Source: Tritrichomonas foetus (taxonomy: Eukaryota > Parabasalia > Tritrichomonadida > Tritrichomonadidae). From it: a DNA stretch of 59,664 bases. Under the pieces are notes generated by a model, which did not search any database, was not told the origin of the DNA, and saw only the letters and a list, made by a program, of their open reading frames with translations. Position 1 is the first letter of the stretch, and each line of letters opens with the position of its first letter. Shown in pieces: positions 29,487 to 39,895 of the stretch. The position numbers and the translations under genes were made by a program. The DNA lies in the NCBI GenBank assembly GCA_001839685.1, contig MLAK01000735.1, positions 1-59,664 on the forward strand, written 5' to 3'.

Positions 29487-30879
29487 CTGAGATATTTAGA
29501 ATGTCTTTCCCTTTGACTGAGGATTCGGAAAATGAAATGATCATTTGGCACTTATTCAATTCTTTCAATTTCATATCTTTCAAAATCTAAATTTTGCATG
29601 TGAAATTGAATAGAGTCAACTTTATAGAAAAATTTTGAAATTTTTTTAATTTGAAATGTGAAATTCAATAATTCTGAAAATTATATATGTCACAAAATAT
29701 TGGTTTAAACTCAAAGTGAAGTGATTTTATCTCGACAGAAATTGAATAGATGAGACTTGTTTGATGGCAGACATTTTATGAATGAATGAAACTAGGAAAA
29801 GAATGTGAAAAGATCAATATTCACGTGAAAATTAATATCTGATGTCATGGTGATCGAGATTTTGAAGAATTTCTATATCAAATTGACATTTTAGATCATA
29901 CACTTCAATCAATTTCAATCGAATCTTTTATAATTTTCTAAAGATTTCATCTCAATAAATATGTGATTTTCTCAATTTTTTTTTGAAAATTATTCTCATT
30001 AGTAGTTATATCGTTTCTATTGACAAATAATTGGAAAATTAGTTCCAATATTAAATGGATACTGATATATTAAGAAGATATGAAAGAAAAAATCAATCAC
30101 AAAAAGTTGGAATAATTTGAGAAATTGAATGATTTTTGAAACTTTTATTATATCTTTTTTTTTCCTTTGAGTTATACGAAATATAACCAAGAAAAAATAT
30201 TCAAAATAGCATAGTATAACGAGGAATATACAGACTAAACTTAAAAATTTATATTCACAAAAATTTCACGATTTTATTGTGTCAAGAGACTCATCACAAA
30301 AATTCAAAAATATCGACTTTGCCTGAAAAGTTATAGTATTGAAAATATACGTTAATTTGGAAATTACGAAAATAAATCAATTAAATTAACTCGCGAATGA
30401 AGAAAGTAACACCAAAATTTCTCTTTTTCCATAGCTTTTAGTAATATTAATTTACAAAATTCAAAAATAGTACAGTCTTTTAATTGAACAAAAATCTGGT
30501 CAACAGATATTGAGAAAAAGAGTTTTTTTGATTGGAAAAAAAATGAATAGCACATTATTTTTTGTATGATACGAAATAGCTTTTTTTCATTGATTCAAGA
30601 ATTCATCTATTTTAATCAGATTTTAAAATTCTACAAAATTCTTTTACTTTCAATAAATACTATGTGATATAATATTAAAACCCAATATTTTAAAATGGTA
30701 TGAAGAAAAATTATCGAGATATTTTTATTTTATTATTTTGCAACTTTTTGAACTCATTTTGTAACCCGAGTATTCTGATTATTTTTGCTTAACTTAGAAC
30801 AATATTGCGTAATTATACTTTTTAACAAAATGTTTTTATTTTGTTATTTTCTAACTCTATCATATCGACGGATTAATTG
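29487..30879. other. AT-rich region without a gene
   Basis: Very AT-rich, with stops in all frames. Nothing recognisable. Confidence 0.5.
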
Positions 30880-31620
30880 TTGTTTTTATGCGATTGACAC
30901 AATCCAACATGGATAATATAATGACAATATTGTCATAAATATAATGACAATATAAAGGACTATAATGATTACAGTAGAAATTTCTGGAATTCATCCAAGT
31001 TGAAGACCTGATCTTTGTTTGTTATCACCATTATTATTTTTATAATTATTATTGTCACTGTAAGAATTGTCAAAACATTTCCAGATTGATCAAAAGTGGA
31101 TCATGGATTAGGTGTTTGATTTAGATTCTGGTTATGGAGTTTCAACATCTGTTCCATCATGATGATCGGGAATAGAAATTTTAAATGGGAAACGGTAATT
31201 ATTTTGAAATGCAAAATGAATAGAAGAACCTGAAAGATACAAATATTTTGAAAATATAAGTTGTTTCAGATTAAATCAACACTAGAAGAAGTAAATAAAT
31301 AGTATTTGCCACTTCAAATGGAATTGAAAATGATTTATTATCATACCATGACCAATGATGGTAAAATGTAATTTTTCTTCTGAATAAAATGTTATTTTAT
31401 AGTAATTATAATTGTTTGGTAATATGATAATACTCTATTTAAGTTAATTAACTTCAATAAAATATTTTTGTTTTTGATCACTAGAATTCTTAATAATGAT
31501 TTAGATGATTTGACAATGAATTTCATTGAAAGAAGTCCAACATAACCATTTGGGCATTGATATATATGCTGTGAATCACACGTACATTTAAACATTTATC
31601 ACACTTAGTAGATTTTTTTT
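30880..31620 (-). pseudogene. Decayed cysteine-rich membrane protein gene
   Basis: On the minus strand, fragments in changing frames read KCDKCLN and CTCDSQHIYQCPNGYVG (around 31595-31540), which looks EGF-like or otherwise cysteine-rich. Further on (around 31090-30890) comes an Asn-rich stretch FDNSYSDNNNYKNNNGDNK, and then a hydrophobic span ISTVIIIVLYIVIIFMTILS after an in-frame stop. Order and spacing fit a surface protein: cysteine-rich ectodomain, low-complexity stalk, membrane anchor. Stops and frameshifts mean it is not expressed as such. The assignment is tentative. Confidence 0.35.
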
Positions 31621-32462
31621 GGATTAAACGCATTTTTGGATTCTCACCTGATAATTTACCTGATTTAATAATTCCAGAAATACAGATTGAAAATGAATAT
31701 TATTAATATTGACCAAAATAATCTGGATTTGTTCTTAATTCATGAAATGAACACTTTGATAATGAGATATTAGTAATATCATATTACACATGAGAAAGAC
31801 ATTTCATGAGGAAGTGATATGAATTTTTTATTTTGACAATCATGTTTAAACATTCTCTGATAGATCAAATCTAAACAGATGTATACAAACCAAATAGTCT
31901 TAACGTACGAAATCACTAAAATGATCCTTATCATCAGTATTACTTAATACCATCANTCAAAAATCAAAACCCAAATAGCTAAAAGAATGACGAAAATTTC
32001 CCTTATCGCAAACTTCGCAAATGGCCGAATTCAAAAATATTTCGAAAATGATTCTGAAGAAGCTATTGTTTCAGTTTTCGGGTGAACAGCTTTCAGTCAA
32101 TTGTTAAATCTATTTTTTATAGTTATGAGCCATATTTATTCATAGTTTTGAAATTTTGCAACAATTAAACCGAAAAAAGAGCGATTTTGGAGAAAGCCTA
32201 AAAAAAAATTGTGAGAAGCTTTTTTTCCAAGAATCACAAAGATTATAATACTGCTTCCCATAATTCTATTTACACTTCTTCTATCGATTTTTAATTAAAA
32301 ATCGCGAAAATTTTGATAGTTTTAACTCAGTGATGGTGAATTAATTCAATTTCCATTTGTCAAATATGAATGTATTGAAATCTTTTCTGTCATAAATTTT
32401 TGTATCTGAAGAAAATAGACAGGCAGTCCTCAACAGTACATTCTCAAGCTACAGTTGAATTA

Positions 32463-32747
32463 ATGTTAGATGGGTTAAAAAATTTAATTTTCAATGAAGA
32501 AATCACAGACAAAAATGAAAGCTTTTCATTCCACAAAAATAGAATTTTCAATTACCTTCAGTCAAATCAACTTGTAGAAGAACCAGAAATGTCTTTTTCG
32601 GATTCACAGAATTCAGAGTGTTTCCGAACATTACAATGGGAAAAATGGAATCCAATATGTTTTTTTCCAGACTCGATGCCAAGTGAATTTTCTGATGACT
32701 CGCCATTTAGATGGCAAAACATTCGTAATCTTCTCATTGATGCCTAA
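32463..32747 (+). CDS. Transposon accessory open frame
   Basis: A 94-residue frame inside the transposon, starting MLDGLKNLIFNEEITDK and ending in PFRWQNIRNLLIDA. It is acidic, with no recognised domain. The frame is open further upstream without an ATG. In copy 1 the equivalent upstream codon is ATG (7970) where copy 2 has CTG, so the original start may have been lost here. Copy 1 has the middle of this frame replaced by 37 unrelated bp. It may be an N-terminal exon or accessory protein of the transposon. Confidence 0.4.
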   Translation: MLDGLKNLIFNEEITDKNESFSFHKNRIFNYLQSNQLVEEPEMSFSDSQNSECFRTLQWEKWNPICFFPDSMPSEFSDDSPFRWQNIRNLLIDA

Positions 32748-32988
32748 ATTTTTTTTATTTATATCAAAATTATTAATATTTTTTTTCGAAAATTTTATGG
32801 TCAAGGTATCACTTTTAGTCATAATGGTCAAATATTCAACCTTTCACTTTCAAATATTCAATTGTTTTTTGCGGTTATTGACATAAAATCTAATTTATCC
32901 AAGTATATCTGGGGTATGGTATCAGATGTTAAGCTCAAATTTTTGACCTTTAAACGGTTTTTCCTATCATTTTTATTAATATAAAAAA

Positions 32989-33555
32989 ATGAATTTCGTG
33001 AAGTTACAGCGCAGAGTTATCAAAAACGGATTCAATTTTCATCGTTCGACTCCTTTCTTAGCCACTTGTCCCTACTGTTTTAAAGGGGGATCAACAGGTA
33101 AGTTTACAAATATTCAATCAATTTACCATCATCAATGTGATGGTATACAAAAATTTCGCCGAAATCAAATAATTCAAAAACAATCAATTATTTCGCAATT
33201 ATGCACTTTTATTAGCCGGTTTTCTATTTCACTTTCTGCTGTAACAAGCAGAGAATTTCGCGATTTTTGCGACCATTTAAGCCCACAAATGAAGTATATT
33301 TCAAAAAGTTCAATACGTCAAGCAATTTTTAATTTTGCTCAAACTAATTTTTTGTCCTTAAATCAAAGTAATTTCGGAGATTTTGGTTCTTTGCTTTTAG
33401 ATGGCACGACCAAACTCAAACACAAATTTGTTTCAATTCTTATTTGGTCGCCCAAAAAGGTTCATTATATTCAGACTTTCGAAGTACATGATGAAGATGC
33501 GAAAACGTTAGTAAACATTCTTATTCCAATTATAAACCATANCATTAGATTTTGA
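32989..33555 (+). pseudogene. Transposase N-terminal fragment (hAT-like)
   Basis: A 188-residue frame starting at ATG 32989. Residues ~23-50 hold CPYCFKGG ... YHHQC, a BED/C2HC-like zinc finger. Later, SLLLDGTTKLKHKFVSILIW resembles the first catalytic Asp region of hAT-type transposases ('xxxxDGWT.....fv'). It ends at a stop soon after an ambiguous base at 33542. A full hAT-type transposase is two to three times longer, so the catalytic core's second half is missing or rearranged. Confidence 0.6.
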
Positions 33556-33822
33556 TCAAATATCGAATTTTTTTTGAGAACGTAATTCTCGACAACCAAA
33601 AGACGAAAATGCTTTATAAATCGATGTTAATACATTCTGACGAAATTGTGCATGTTGGCAAAGTTTGAAAAAAAATCTAAGCATCAATCTTTCGGAAAAT
33701 TCAAATTCAATAAAATTGGTGTATTGCAAGATAAATTCGATAAAATTGTCCACATAGTAGGGATAATATAGAGAAATATTTGAGTAACTCTTTGATCTAG
33801 TGGAAAGGGCTAAATCTTTCAT
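33556..33822 (-). other. Reverse-oriented coding-like segment inside the transposon
   Basis: An 88-codon leftward frame beginning immediately after the transposase stop. Its composition is protein-like (DNFIEFILQYTNFIEFEF, KLCQHAQFRQNVLTSIYKAF). It may be an inverted piece of the missing transposase half or foreign sequence captured by the element. Confidence 0.35.
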
Positions 33823-34118
33823 CTGCCTGGAGATTTTAGAAATAACGTGTAATTTCGAAAATAGTAATCAAGCGAATTTTGGCATTTTTTATTGGTTGAG
33901 ATCTATTCAGCAAAAATTCGTTGCTGTAAATTAAGCATCAGAGAGTCGGGAAGTTGTTTCCAAGATTCGAAAAAGTTCAGTTTATTTAATGAAAATAAAC
34001 GTATTTCCAGGTTGTGTACTTTTGTTTGTATACATCTATCTAAACCTACTTCAATAACCGCTTTGTATTGAGAAGCCAAAGGTCAAAATATCAGCGTCTC
34101 ATGAGAAATTGGTAACTT

Positions 34119-34126
34119 TTCACCTT
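34119..34126. promoter_or_regulatory. TTCACCTT box upstream of TBC gene
   Basis: It lies in AACTTTTCACCTT, 76-83 bp upstream of the TBC start. It combines two words that recur upstream of genes in this window. Confidence 0.35.
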
Positions 34127-34201
34127 CGATGATTCATAAATCTTACAAAAACATAAATAATTAAACAAAATCTAACACACCTTATCAATTGTTAATCTTG
34201 G

Positions 34202-35359
34202 ATGAATCTAAAAATGTTCGATTTTTTTAGTTTTTTTAGAGCTTCAAACAGCGAAAATCAAAATGCAAACAAATCAGATCAAAAACCCAAGAAAATCACC
34301 CCACCATCTTTAGCTCGTGTTCAAATTACAGATCCAATCCCGCACGCCAAAAAATCAAACAAAAAGTCACGAGAAAAAGTCCAAAGCCAATTTTCAACTG
34401 TTTTGTGTAATACAGGGATTGTTGATCTCTCAAAATTAAGAGAAATTACATGGGTTGGAATTCCAGATCAATATCGGTCTCGTTCATGGCGCCTCCTTCT
34501 CGACTATGAGCCAACAAATTCCGATCAAGCGCAGAATATGTTGAACCATAAACGGCTAGATTATTTGGATTGCAGAAATAGATTGCTCAATCAGGAGAAT
34601 TTATGGACGAATGCTGAACATTCAACATTCCGTCAAATTTCTCTCGACATTCCAAGGACTCCTGTTGTTCTTCTGAGGAATGAGCGCGTCTCGACATTAT
34701 TTAAAAATGTGTTATTCGTTTGGGCCGTCAGACATCCTGCTTCTGGTTATGTTCAAGGTATGAATGATGTTTTGCTTCCATTTTTTATATGTTTTATTTT
34801 TCCGCATTTTCATGAGCTCTCTTTCGCCGATTTATATTCAAAAACAAATGTTGATGAAATCGACGATAAATCGCTTGATGAAATTGAAGCAGATTGTTTT
34901 TGGTGCTTCTCGAAATTAATGGATGGAATCCAAGATGTCTATACGAAAGGCCAACCTGGAATGTATAAAATGATAAATAACCTAGAAAAAGTGTTACAAG
35001 TTGCTTCTCCTGAAATTTATGAATGGATTGAAAAAGAAGAAATAAGCTATATTAACTTTACTGTACGTTGGTTCAATTGTTTAATTGTGAGAGAGTTTAA
35101 CTTTAAGCAGCTTTTTAGAATTTGGGATATGTTTGTTTGCGATCCAGCTAAAATTTCTTCGAAAATTGTGTATGTTTGCGCATCTATGGTAAACGTGATG
35201 GCGAAAAATTTAATCAATTTGCCAAGACATGAATTCATTTCGAAAATTCAATCAACAAAACCTGAATTTTGGACTGATGATAAAATTGAAATGATTTTGG
35301 CTCAATCTTTTGTTTTAGAAAAAAATATTGTTATTGATGATCTTACTTTGAGGGTATAA
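34202..35359 (+). CDS. TBC1D22: TBC-domain RabGAP, TBC1D22/Gyp1-like
   Basis: A 385-residue protein. After a ~75-residue polar leader comes a full TBC domain: ITWVGIPDQYRSRSWRLLL, then ISLDIPRT with the arginine finger, VWAVRHPASGYVQGMNDVLL with the glutamine finger (YVQG), IEADCFWCFSKLMDGIQDVY, and the WFNCLIVREF/FRIWDMF segments. 'IDIPRT', 'WAxRHPASGYVQGxND' and 'IEADxFWCxSKLxDGIQD' are specific to the TBC1D22/Gyp1 group, Golgi-acting GAPs for Rab1/Ypt1 and Rab33-type GTPases. Both catalytic fingers are present, so it should be active. ATG 34202 is used; a second Met at residue 5 is equivalent. Confidence 0.92.
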   Translation: MNLKMFDFFSFFRASNSENQNANKSDQKPKKITPPSLARVQITDPIPHAKKSNKKSREKVQSQFSTVLCNTGIVDLSKLREITWVGIPDQYRSRSWRLLLDYEPTNSDQAQNMLNHKRLDYLDCRNRLLNQENLWTNAEHSTFRQISLDIPRTPVVLLRNERVSTLFKNVLFVWAVRHPASGYVQGMNDVLLPFFICFIFPHFHELSFADLYSKTNVDEIDDKSLDEIEADCFWCFSKLMDGIQDVYTKGQPGMYKMINNLEKVLQVASPEIYEWIEKEEISYINFTVRWFNCLIVREFNFKQLFRIWDMFVCDPAKISSKIVYVCASMVNVMAKNLINLPRHEFISKIQSTKPEFWTDDKIEMILAQSFVLEKNIVIDDLTLRV

Positions 35360-36106
35360 TTTGATTTAAACGCTCACAAAGACTGATTTTATTCATGATG
35401 TTTTTATGTATGTTTCTGTTTGTAAGTAAAAGAAAAATAAGTATATTTTCCTCGAGTACTCACAAATTGGAACATTTGTGATTTTATTTTTTTGTGGAGC
35501 AAAGATAAAGCTAATCTTATATTAGAATGATAAAAAGTCATTTTTGCAGAGATGATAACACAAAAAAAGAAGAAGAATCATACAATTATTATTACGAACA
35601 TCGATAATGCGCCAAGAAACAATGAAATACTCCTATATTATGTTGAGTATTGTCGTATTATTCTTGAACCCTTGTGTTGGAGGACAGTAGCTCATGTCTA
35701 CCGGTAGAGATGATGACTTCATAATATTCATAACAAAAATAGTGATTCACTTCACTAATATCAATGTTTTGTAGCCATGAGTATCCTAATATTCTTATGA
35801 CTCATATTATCATGTTATCATATGCCATACAAAATGTATATTAGGATGTACCATATTGATCGTGTCCATTGAGATCAAGTTTGATGAAAATTTTATAAAA
35901 TTGAACTACCCGAATTTTTAATGTTAGTAGTTTTATACAGCAAGTATTACAATATTTCACGGCCAAATCTTGATCTTATATAAGATCATATATGATTTTG
36001 TGAAAAGGCCAAATAATGGTAGAAAAAGTTCCATTCGTGTTAATTTTTTTGGCCATTAAACCGTTTAGGATATGAAGCGCCAAAATTGACGGTTATTCCA
36101 AGATTA
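35360..36106. other. Intergenic, with a signal-peptide-like short frame
   Basis: No complete gene. A 27-codon frame at 35607-35690 encodes KYSYIMLSIVVLFLNPCVGG after a short start and then stops; it resembles a lone secretory signal and may be a relic. AGAAAAAGTTCC at about 36011-36022 lies about 90 bp before the next gene. Confidence 0.4.
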
Positions 36107-38455
36107 ATGGAATTCATCCGAGAGAGCTGGAACAACCGGGTCACACCCCAAGATTTCCTCAAAGATGTCCAGCAGCATCCCAAAGATTTCATAATGAGCG
36201 TTGTTATCGGCCTCCTCGACTTATGTGGGAAACAATATGAACCAAATCCGCTTTTTCTTCAGTATTTAATTCACCTTTTTTTCGCTGCGCCTCAACTCTG
36301 CATGAACACGTTTCTCGATCTCACAAAAGTTAATTCATTTGGCCTCGTCCGGCTGATTATCAATTGCGGTGATACTTTGTTCAATAATTTGGAAATCGGA
36401 ACCGACTTTTCTGCAAGATGCGCATTCAATGCTCTCAAAATTTGCCTTCAACATCCAATTTCAGACGTCGCCATATCCGCCATATCGAAATTATCAGAAT
36501 CTCCGACTTTCAGTGTTTTAATCGCATCAGCACGACTGTATTTCTCAAGTGAAGTCATTTCCCTGAGAGCACATTTCAATCAAGTTGTTCCGCAATCTGA
36601 TCTCCCGCCATCAATTCCTTTCCCGATGACTCTGCTCCGCCGCGCCATGCTCGAAAGCAACCTCAGCTCATCGATACTGTTTACTGTTCATGATATTGCA
36701 ACAGCTGTGATTTCAAACATAGATATTTGGACTTTTGTGCCTTGTTCAAAAAGTTTCATTCCACCTGACACTTTTTACCACCTCTACCTCCATGTTGTCT
36801 CTGGATTCATAGCAAACCCCACTTTGCAGCTCGCTTACATGACTACGAACTTGCTTGTTCGTGTTTTGAAACACATGAACGACAGTGAAATCCAAAACGA
36901 AGATAAATCAAACACCAGGTACTCAAGAACAGATGTATCAGCTTTATTTTCAGATCTTCGAACAAATTCGAACACCAAACATGAAATGAATCATCATGAA
37001 ATTGAAAATTGTGATTTTTTAGGGCAATCTGATGATTTAGCTCAAATTGAGAAGTTGTTTACTGATTTTCCATCTACTGTAGATGAAGATCATATTATTG
37101 ACATTGTTTATCAATACCCTGCCCTTTCATCATCACTTGTGGAGCATATTATGAAAAATATGACTGCAAAACGACCTGAATATGCTGTTTCTTATTCCAA
37201 ACAGATTCTTCCAATTCATTCTGACTTTGAGTGGCTTCTTCTTCAACAAGGAAACTTTATTGAATTTATAAACCATTCTTTAACATTAGCTACAACGATA
37301 ACTGAACCAAATCAGTTTGAATCTATCTGGCTTCTTCCTTTGACACTTCTTCGCTTCACTTGGGGAACAACTTCAAATTCAATGCGTGCGAAGATCACAG
37401 AATTTATTGATTCTCAACCATCCGGTGTGAATTTCTTCTTAAGACATCTTCTTCAGTATCAAATTGATACAAATCCAATAGAATCTTTAGGTGATAAATT
37501 AAATGATAAATCAACACCATTTAATGAAAGTGTAACAGTTCTTAAAGAATTGTTAAACAATGAAATAAATGTTTCTGATTTGGATCTATCCCATAAGCCT
37601 TATTTAGTTCCTTCTGTTCTTGTTTGGGCAAACGAAAAGGCACCTGATAATTATGATTGTTTAACTTCCATACCAAATCAAAATTCACATTTAATTAATT
37701 TCTTATTCTTCAGTGCAATGTTATCAATTGTTAAACCAGTTAGAAGATGGATGTGCGCTGCAGAAGAGCCTGATATGATAAATATGCTCCTTTTCAAACC
37801 AGATAATATCATTGAGATCAATTCTTTAATTGTTGATCAACTTGGAGCATTCTGCAGAGTTACACCGATGACAACTGAACAATTAATTCGAATTGTTGCT
37901 TCATGGAGAGCCTGGGTTGAAATTTTTGGGATTGAAAAATTTACCAAAACACTTTTAAATCAACTTGTTTGGAAAACAATGCATAGTCTTGTACCAGAAG
38001 ATGCTGACAATCTTTATAAATCTGTTGCTTATGTATTAGCCATTCTTCTTTCGGAAAATACCGATTATGTTGATAATGTTCTTCAAGTTATTTCCGAAAT
38101 AGTTGTAAATGAGATTGAAACAATGACAAGTGCGATCGGACTTGCTGATTTTGCACTAATTATAATCTGTACAAGGAAAGAAAAGTGGGAAACAAGTTTT
38201 GATTGGCTATTAAAGTATTGTTTCACAATGCTTGAAGAAGATCCAACTTTACAAAACACGAAAACATCATTCGCCCTTTCTGTATTGAAAACTTCGCTTT
38301 ACACACCAAGGCTTCAAGAGAAAGTAACTGATGAAGCTTTTGAAATACTTTATAAGATAAGAGATTGGCAAACAATGATTGATTTCTTCATTGTGAAACA
38401 AAGTGTTCAAGAAGAAGCTGCACAAATGTCATCAAGCGAAAGTCGATTCTTCTGA
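36107..38455 (+). CDS. Large alpha-helical (solenoid-like) protein, unknown function
   Basis: A 782-residue protein of amphipathic helices throughout, in the style of ARM/HEAT or Mediator/Integrator-type scaffold subunits, with no motif that I can name. The N-terminus is MEFIRESWNNRVTPQDFLKD, an acidic loop lies at ~275-330, and it ends in SSSESRFF. There are no membrane spans. The frame is open from TTG 36086; the first in-frame ATG is 36107, while an ATG at 36072 meets a stop after five codons. AGCGCCAAAA, an E2F-like half-site, lies about 30 bp before the start. The codon mix is clearly coding. Confidence 0.75.
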   Translation: MEFIRESWNNRVTPQDFLKDVQQHPKDFIMSVVIGLLDLCGKQYEPNPLFLQYLIHLFFAAPQLCMNTFLDLTKVNSFGLVRLIINCGDTLFNNLEIGTDFSARCAFNALKICLQHPISDVAISAISKLSESPTFSVLIASARLYFSSEVISLRAHFNQVVPQSDLPPSIPFPMTLLRRAMLESNLSSSILFTVHDIATAVISNIDIWTFVPCSKSFIPPDTFYHLYLHVVSGFIANPTLQLAYMTTNLLVRVLKHMNDSEIQNEDKSNTRYSRTDVSALFSDLRTNSNTKHEMNHHEIENCDFLGQSDDLAQIEKLFTDFPSTVDEDHIIDIVYQYPALSSSLVEHIMKNMTAKRPEYAVSYSKQILPIHSDFEWLLLQQGNFIEFINHSLTLATTITEPNQFESIWLLPLTLLRFTWGTTSNSMRAKITEFIDSQPSGVNFFLRHLLQYQIDTNPIESLGDKLNDKSTPFNESVTVLKELLNNEINVSDLDLSHKPYLVPSVLVWANEKAPDNYDCLTSIPNQNSHLINFLFFSAMLSIVKPVRRWMCAAEEPDMINMLLFKPDNIIEINSLIVDQLGAFCRVTPMTTEQLIRIVASWRAWVEIFGIEKFTKTLLNQLVWKTMHSLVPEDADNLYKSVAYVLAILLSENTDYVDNVLQVISEIVVNEIETMTSAIGLADFALIIICTRKEKWETSFDWLLKYCFTMLEEDPTLQNTKTSFALSVLKTSLYTPRLQEKVTDEAFEILYKIRDWQTMIDFFIVKQSVQEEAAQMSSSESRFF

Positions 38456-38797
38456 GGTGTTTTGGAGATTAAGATTCCTTTTTTGTGATTCTGCGAGTAT
38501 TATTTTCATTTTTTTCTGTTTAAATAAATATACATATATATTGTTTTCTATTATTTACTTTTCCTGAATTTATTTTCTTTTGTGGGAAACTCTCTTTTGA
38601 ATGTTTTAAAAACATTTCATCATCGCCCAAAATATTATTACAAATGTAAATAAAACCCAGAATGGGAATTAATATGAAACCATTTATTTAAATGTATAAT
38701 GAATGTAGCCTTTGTCAATTCATTGCAATCAGATTCTTTGTAAAATGACAATATATTTGATTAAGTACAGAAAAAGTGAGGTATTCAAAGTGATTTT
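38456..38797. other. Intergenic, no gene seen
   Basis: TTTAAATAAATA about 65 bp after the previous stop is a plausible poly-A region. GAAAAAGTGAGG precedes the next start by about 28 bp. Confidence 0.35.
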
Positions 38798-39355
38798 ATG
38801 TTTGTGATTTTCGTATTTTTCGCCTGTGCAAGAAGATCGAAGCACTATTTTTATAAGAATGACGATTCCGAATCATCAGCAACAACAACACCAACTCCAT
38901 CACCAACATTTGAAATTTCACCTCAAGATATGGATTATTTACCTGACTCAAGAAGAGATTATAGAAAAGAATATCAAATGAATTATTATTCTAATGTACT
39001 GCAAGTGAATCAAATGAAGAATTTGGATCAAGTTTTATACAGTGAATTTATGCCAACATACCAATTGCCTACAAAGAGGAAAAAATTGGATATGATGATA
39101 CAATCCAAAGATCAACCACATATATCTATAATGAATCCACGATATTGTTGTACTTGTACCTTTCGAAAGATAGTAAATATGACTGGTGAAAATGATAAAA
39201 AGATTCTCAAACTTCAACAAAAGATACAACATTATAAAAGACTTCATAGAAAACATCAAATAAAAAAGAAATATAAAGAAAAGTATTCAAAACAATATGT
39301 TCACGTTCTTCCCAAAAGTCTCACTCATGATTCTTCTATTGAAAGTTTTGTTTAA
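38798..39355 (+). CDS. Hypothetical protein, basic C-terminus
   Basis: A 185-residue frame. It starts with a short hydrophobic stretch (MFVIFVFFACARR), then a Thr/Pro/Ser-rich linker (ATTTPTPSPTFEIS), a Tyr-rich middle with NPRYCCTCTFRK, and a strongly basic predicted helix (KIQHYKRLHRKHQIKKKYKEK). No family recognised. The opening could be a weak signal or anchor, but it is short. The low-complexity flavour leaves some doubt that it is a gene. Confidence 0.45.
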   Translation: MFVIFVFFACARRSKHYFYKNDDSESSATTTPTPSPTFEISPQDMDYLPDSRRDYRKEYQMNYYSNVLQVNQMKNLDQVLYSEFMPTYQLPTKRKKLDMMIQSKDQPHISIMNPRYCCTCTFRKIVNMTGENDKKILKLQQKIQHYKRLHRKHQIKKKYKEKYSKQYVHVLPKSLTHDSSIESFV

Positions 39356-39895
39356 ATATTATAATATGTTTCAATTACGAATCTTTCTTTTTTCATATGA
39401 TGTCATCTTTTTAAGGTCTCATATTCGTCTAAAACTCTTTCAAAGTATTATTGTCGCAATACCTTGTTCTTTCATTCTCATTAATCTCGAGATTTTGTTT
39501 ATTTTCGACAATTTGTTTCACTATTTGCCATGATCTTTCTTTTAAATCATTTTGTCAAGAGCCTATATTTGACAAATCACTATAGAAATGAGTAAATTCA
39601 TAATTCTTCAACGCTTAACTCTTGTAATGATATCTATAGTATTATAATAATTTGCTTACAATCATACTGACTTTAAATTATGTTGATTTCAAGAATGCAA
39701 TTTAGTCTTTGATCCAAATGGGACACTCAATCACTCTTAAAAGTTTCTTACCTAATATTTTGAATGTCTGGATTTCACGAACATAATAGATCACAAGATA
39801 CATGAGAAATGATATAATTCATTTAGTAAAAAAAGAACTACAAAAGAATAAAAAACAAATAATAAAATGTAAAAATGAAGTTCTTTTTTAATTCT
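39356..39895. other. Intergenic, no gene seen
   Basis: Convergent 3' spacer before the GPI stop. The open frame at 39297-39533 is Ile/Leu/Phe-rich, has no clear start context, and was left out. Confidence 0.4.

Larger units (their letters stand above)
31877..34037. mobile_element. DNA transposon (copy 2), 2,161 bp, hAT-like, degenerate transposase
   Basis: It begins AGATGTATACAAAC and ends GTTTGTATACATCT, the same 14-bp terminal inverted repeat as copy 1. It is flanked by a perfect 8-bp target duplication ATCTAAAC (31869-31876 and 34038-34045). It carries a rightward accessory frame (32463-32747), a transposase N-terminal fragment (32989-33555) and a leftward coding-like frame (33556-33822). 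Eight-bp duplications and a zinc-finger transposase suggest the hAT superfamily, though the terminal bases are not the typical CAGNG. Its left 910 bp align with copy 1 apart from one 191-bp block. It is probably not autonomous as assembled. Confidence 0.9.
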
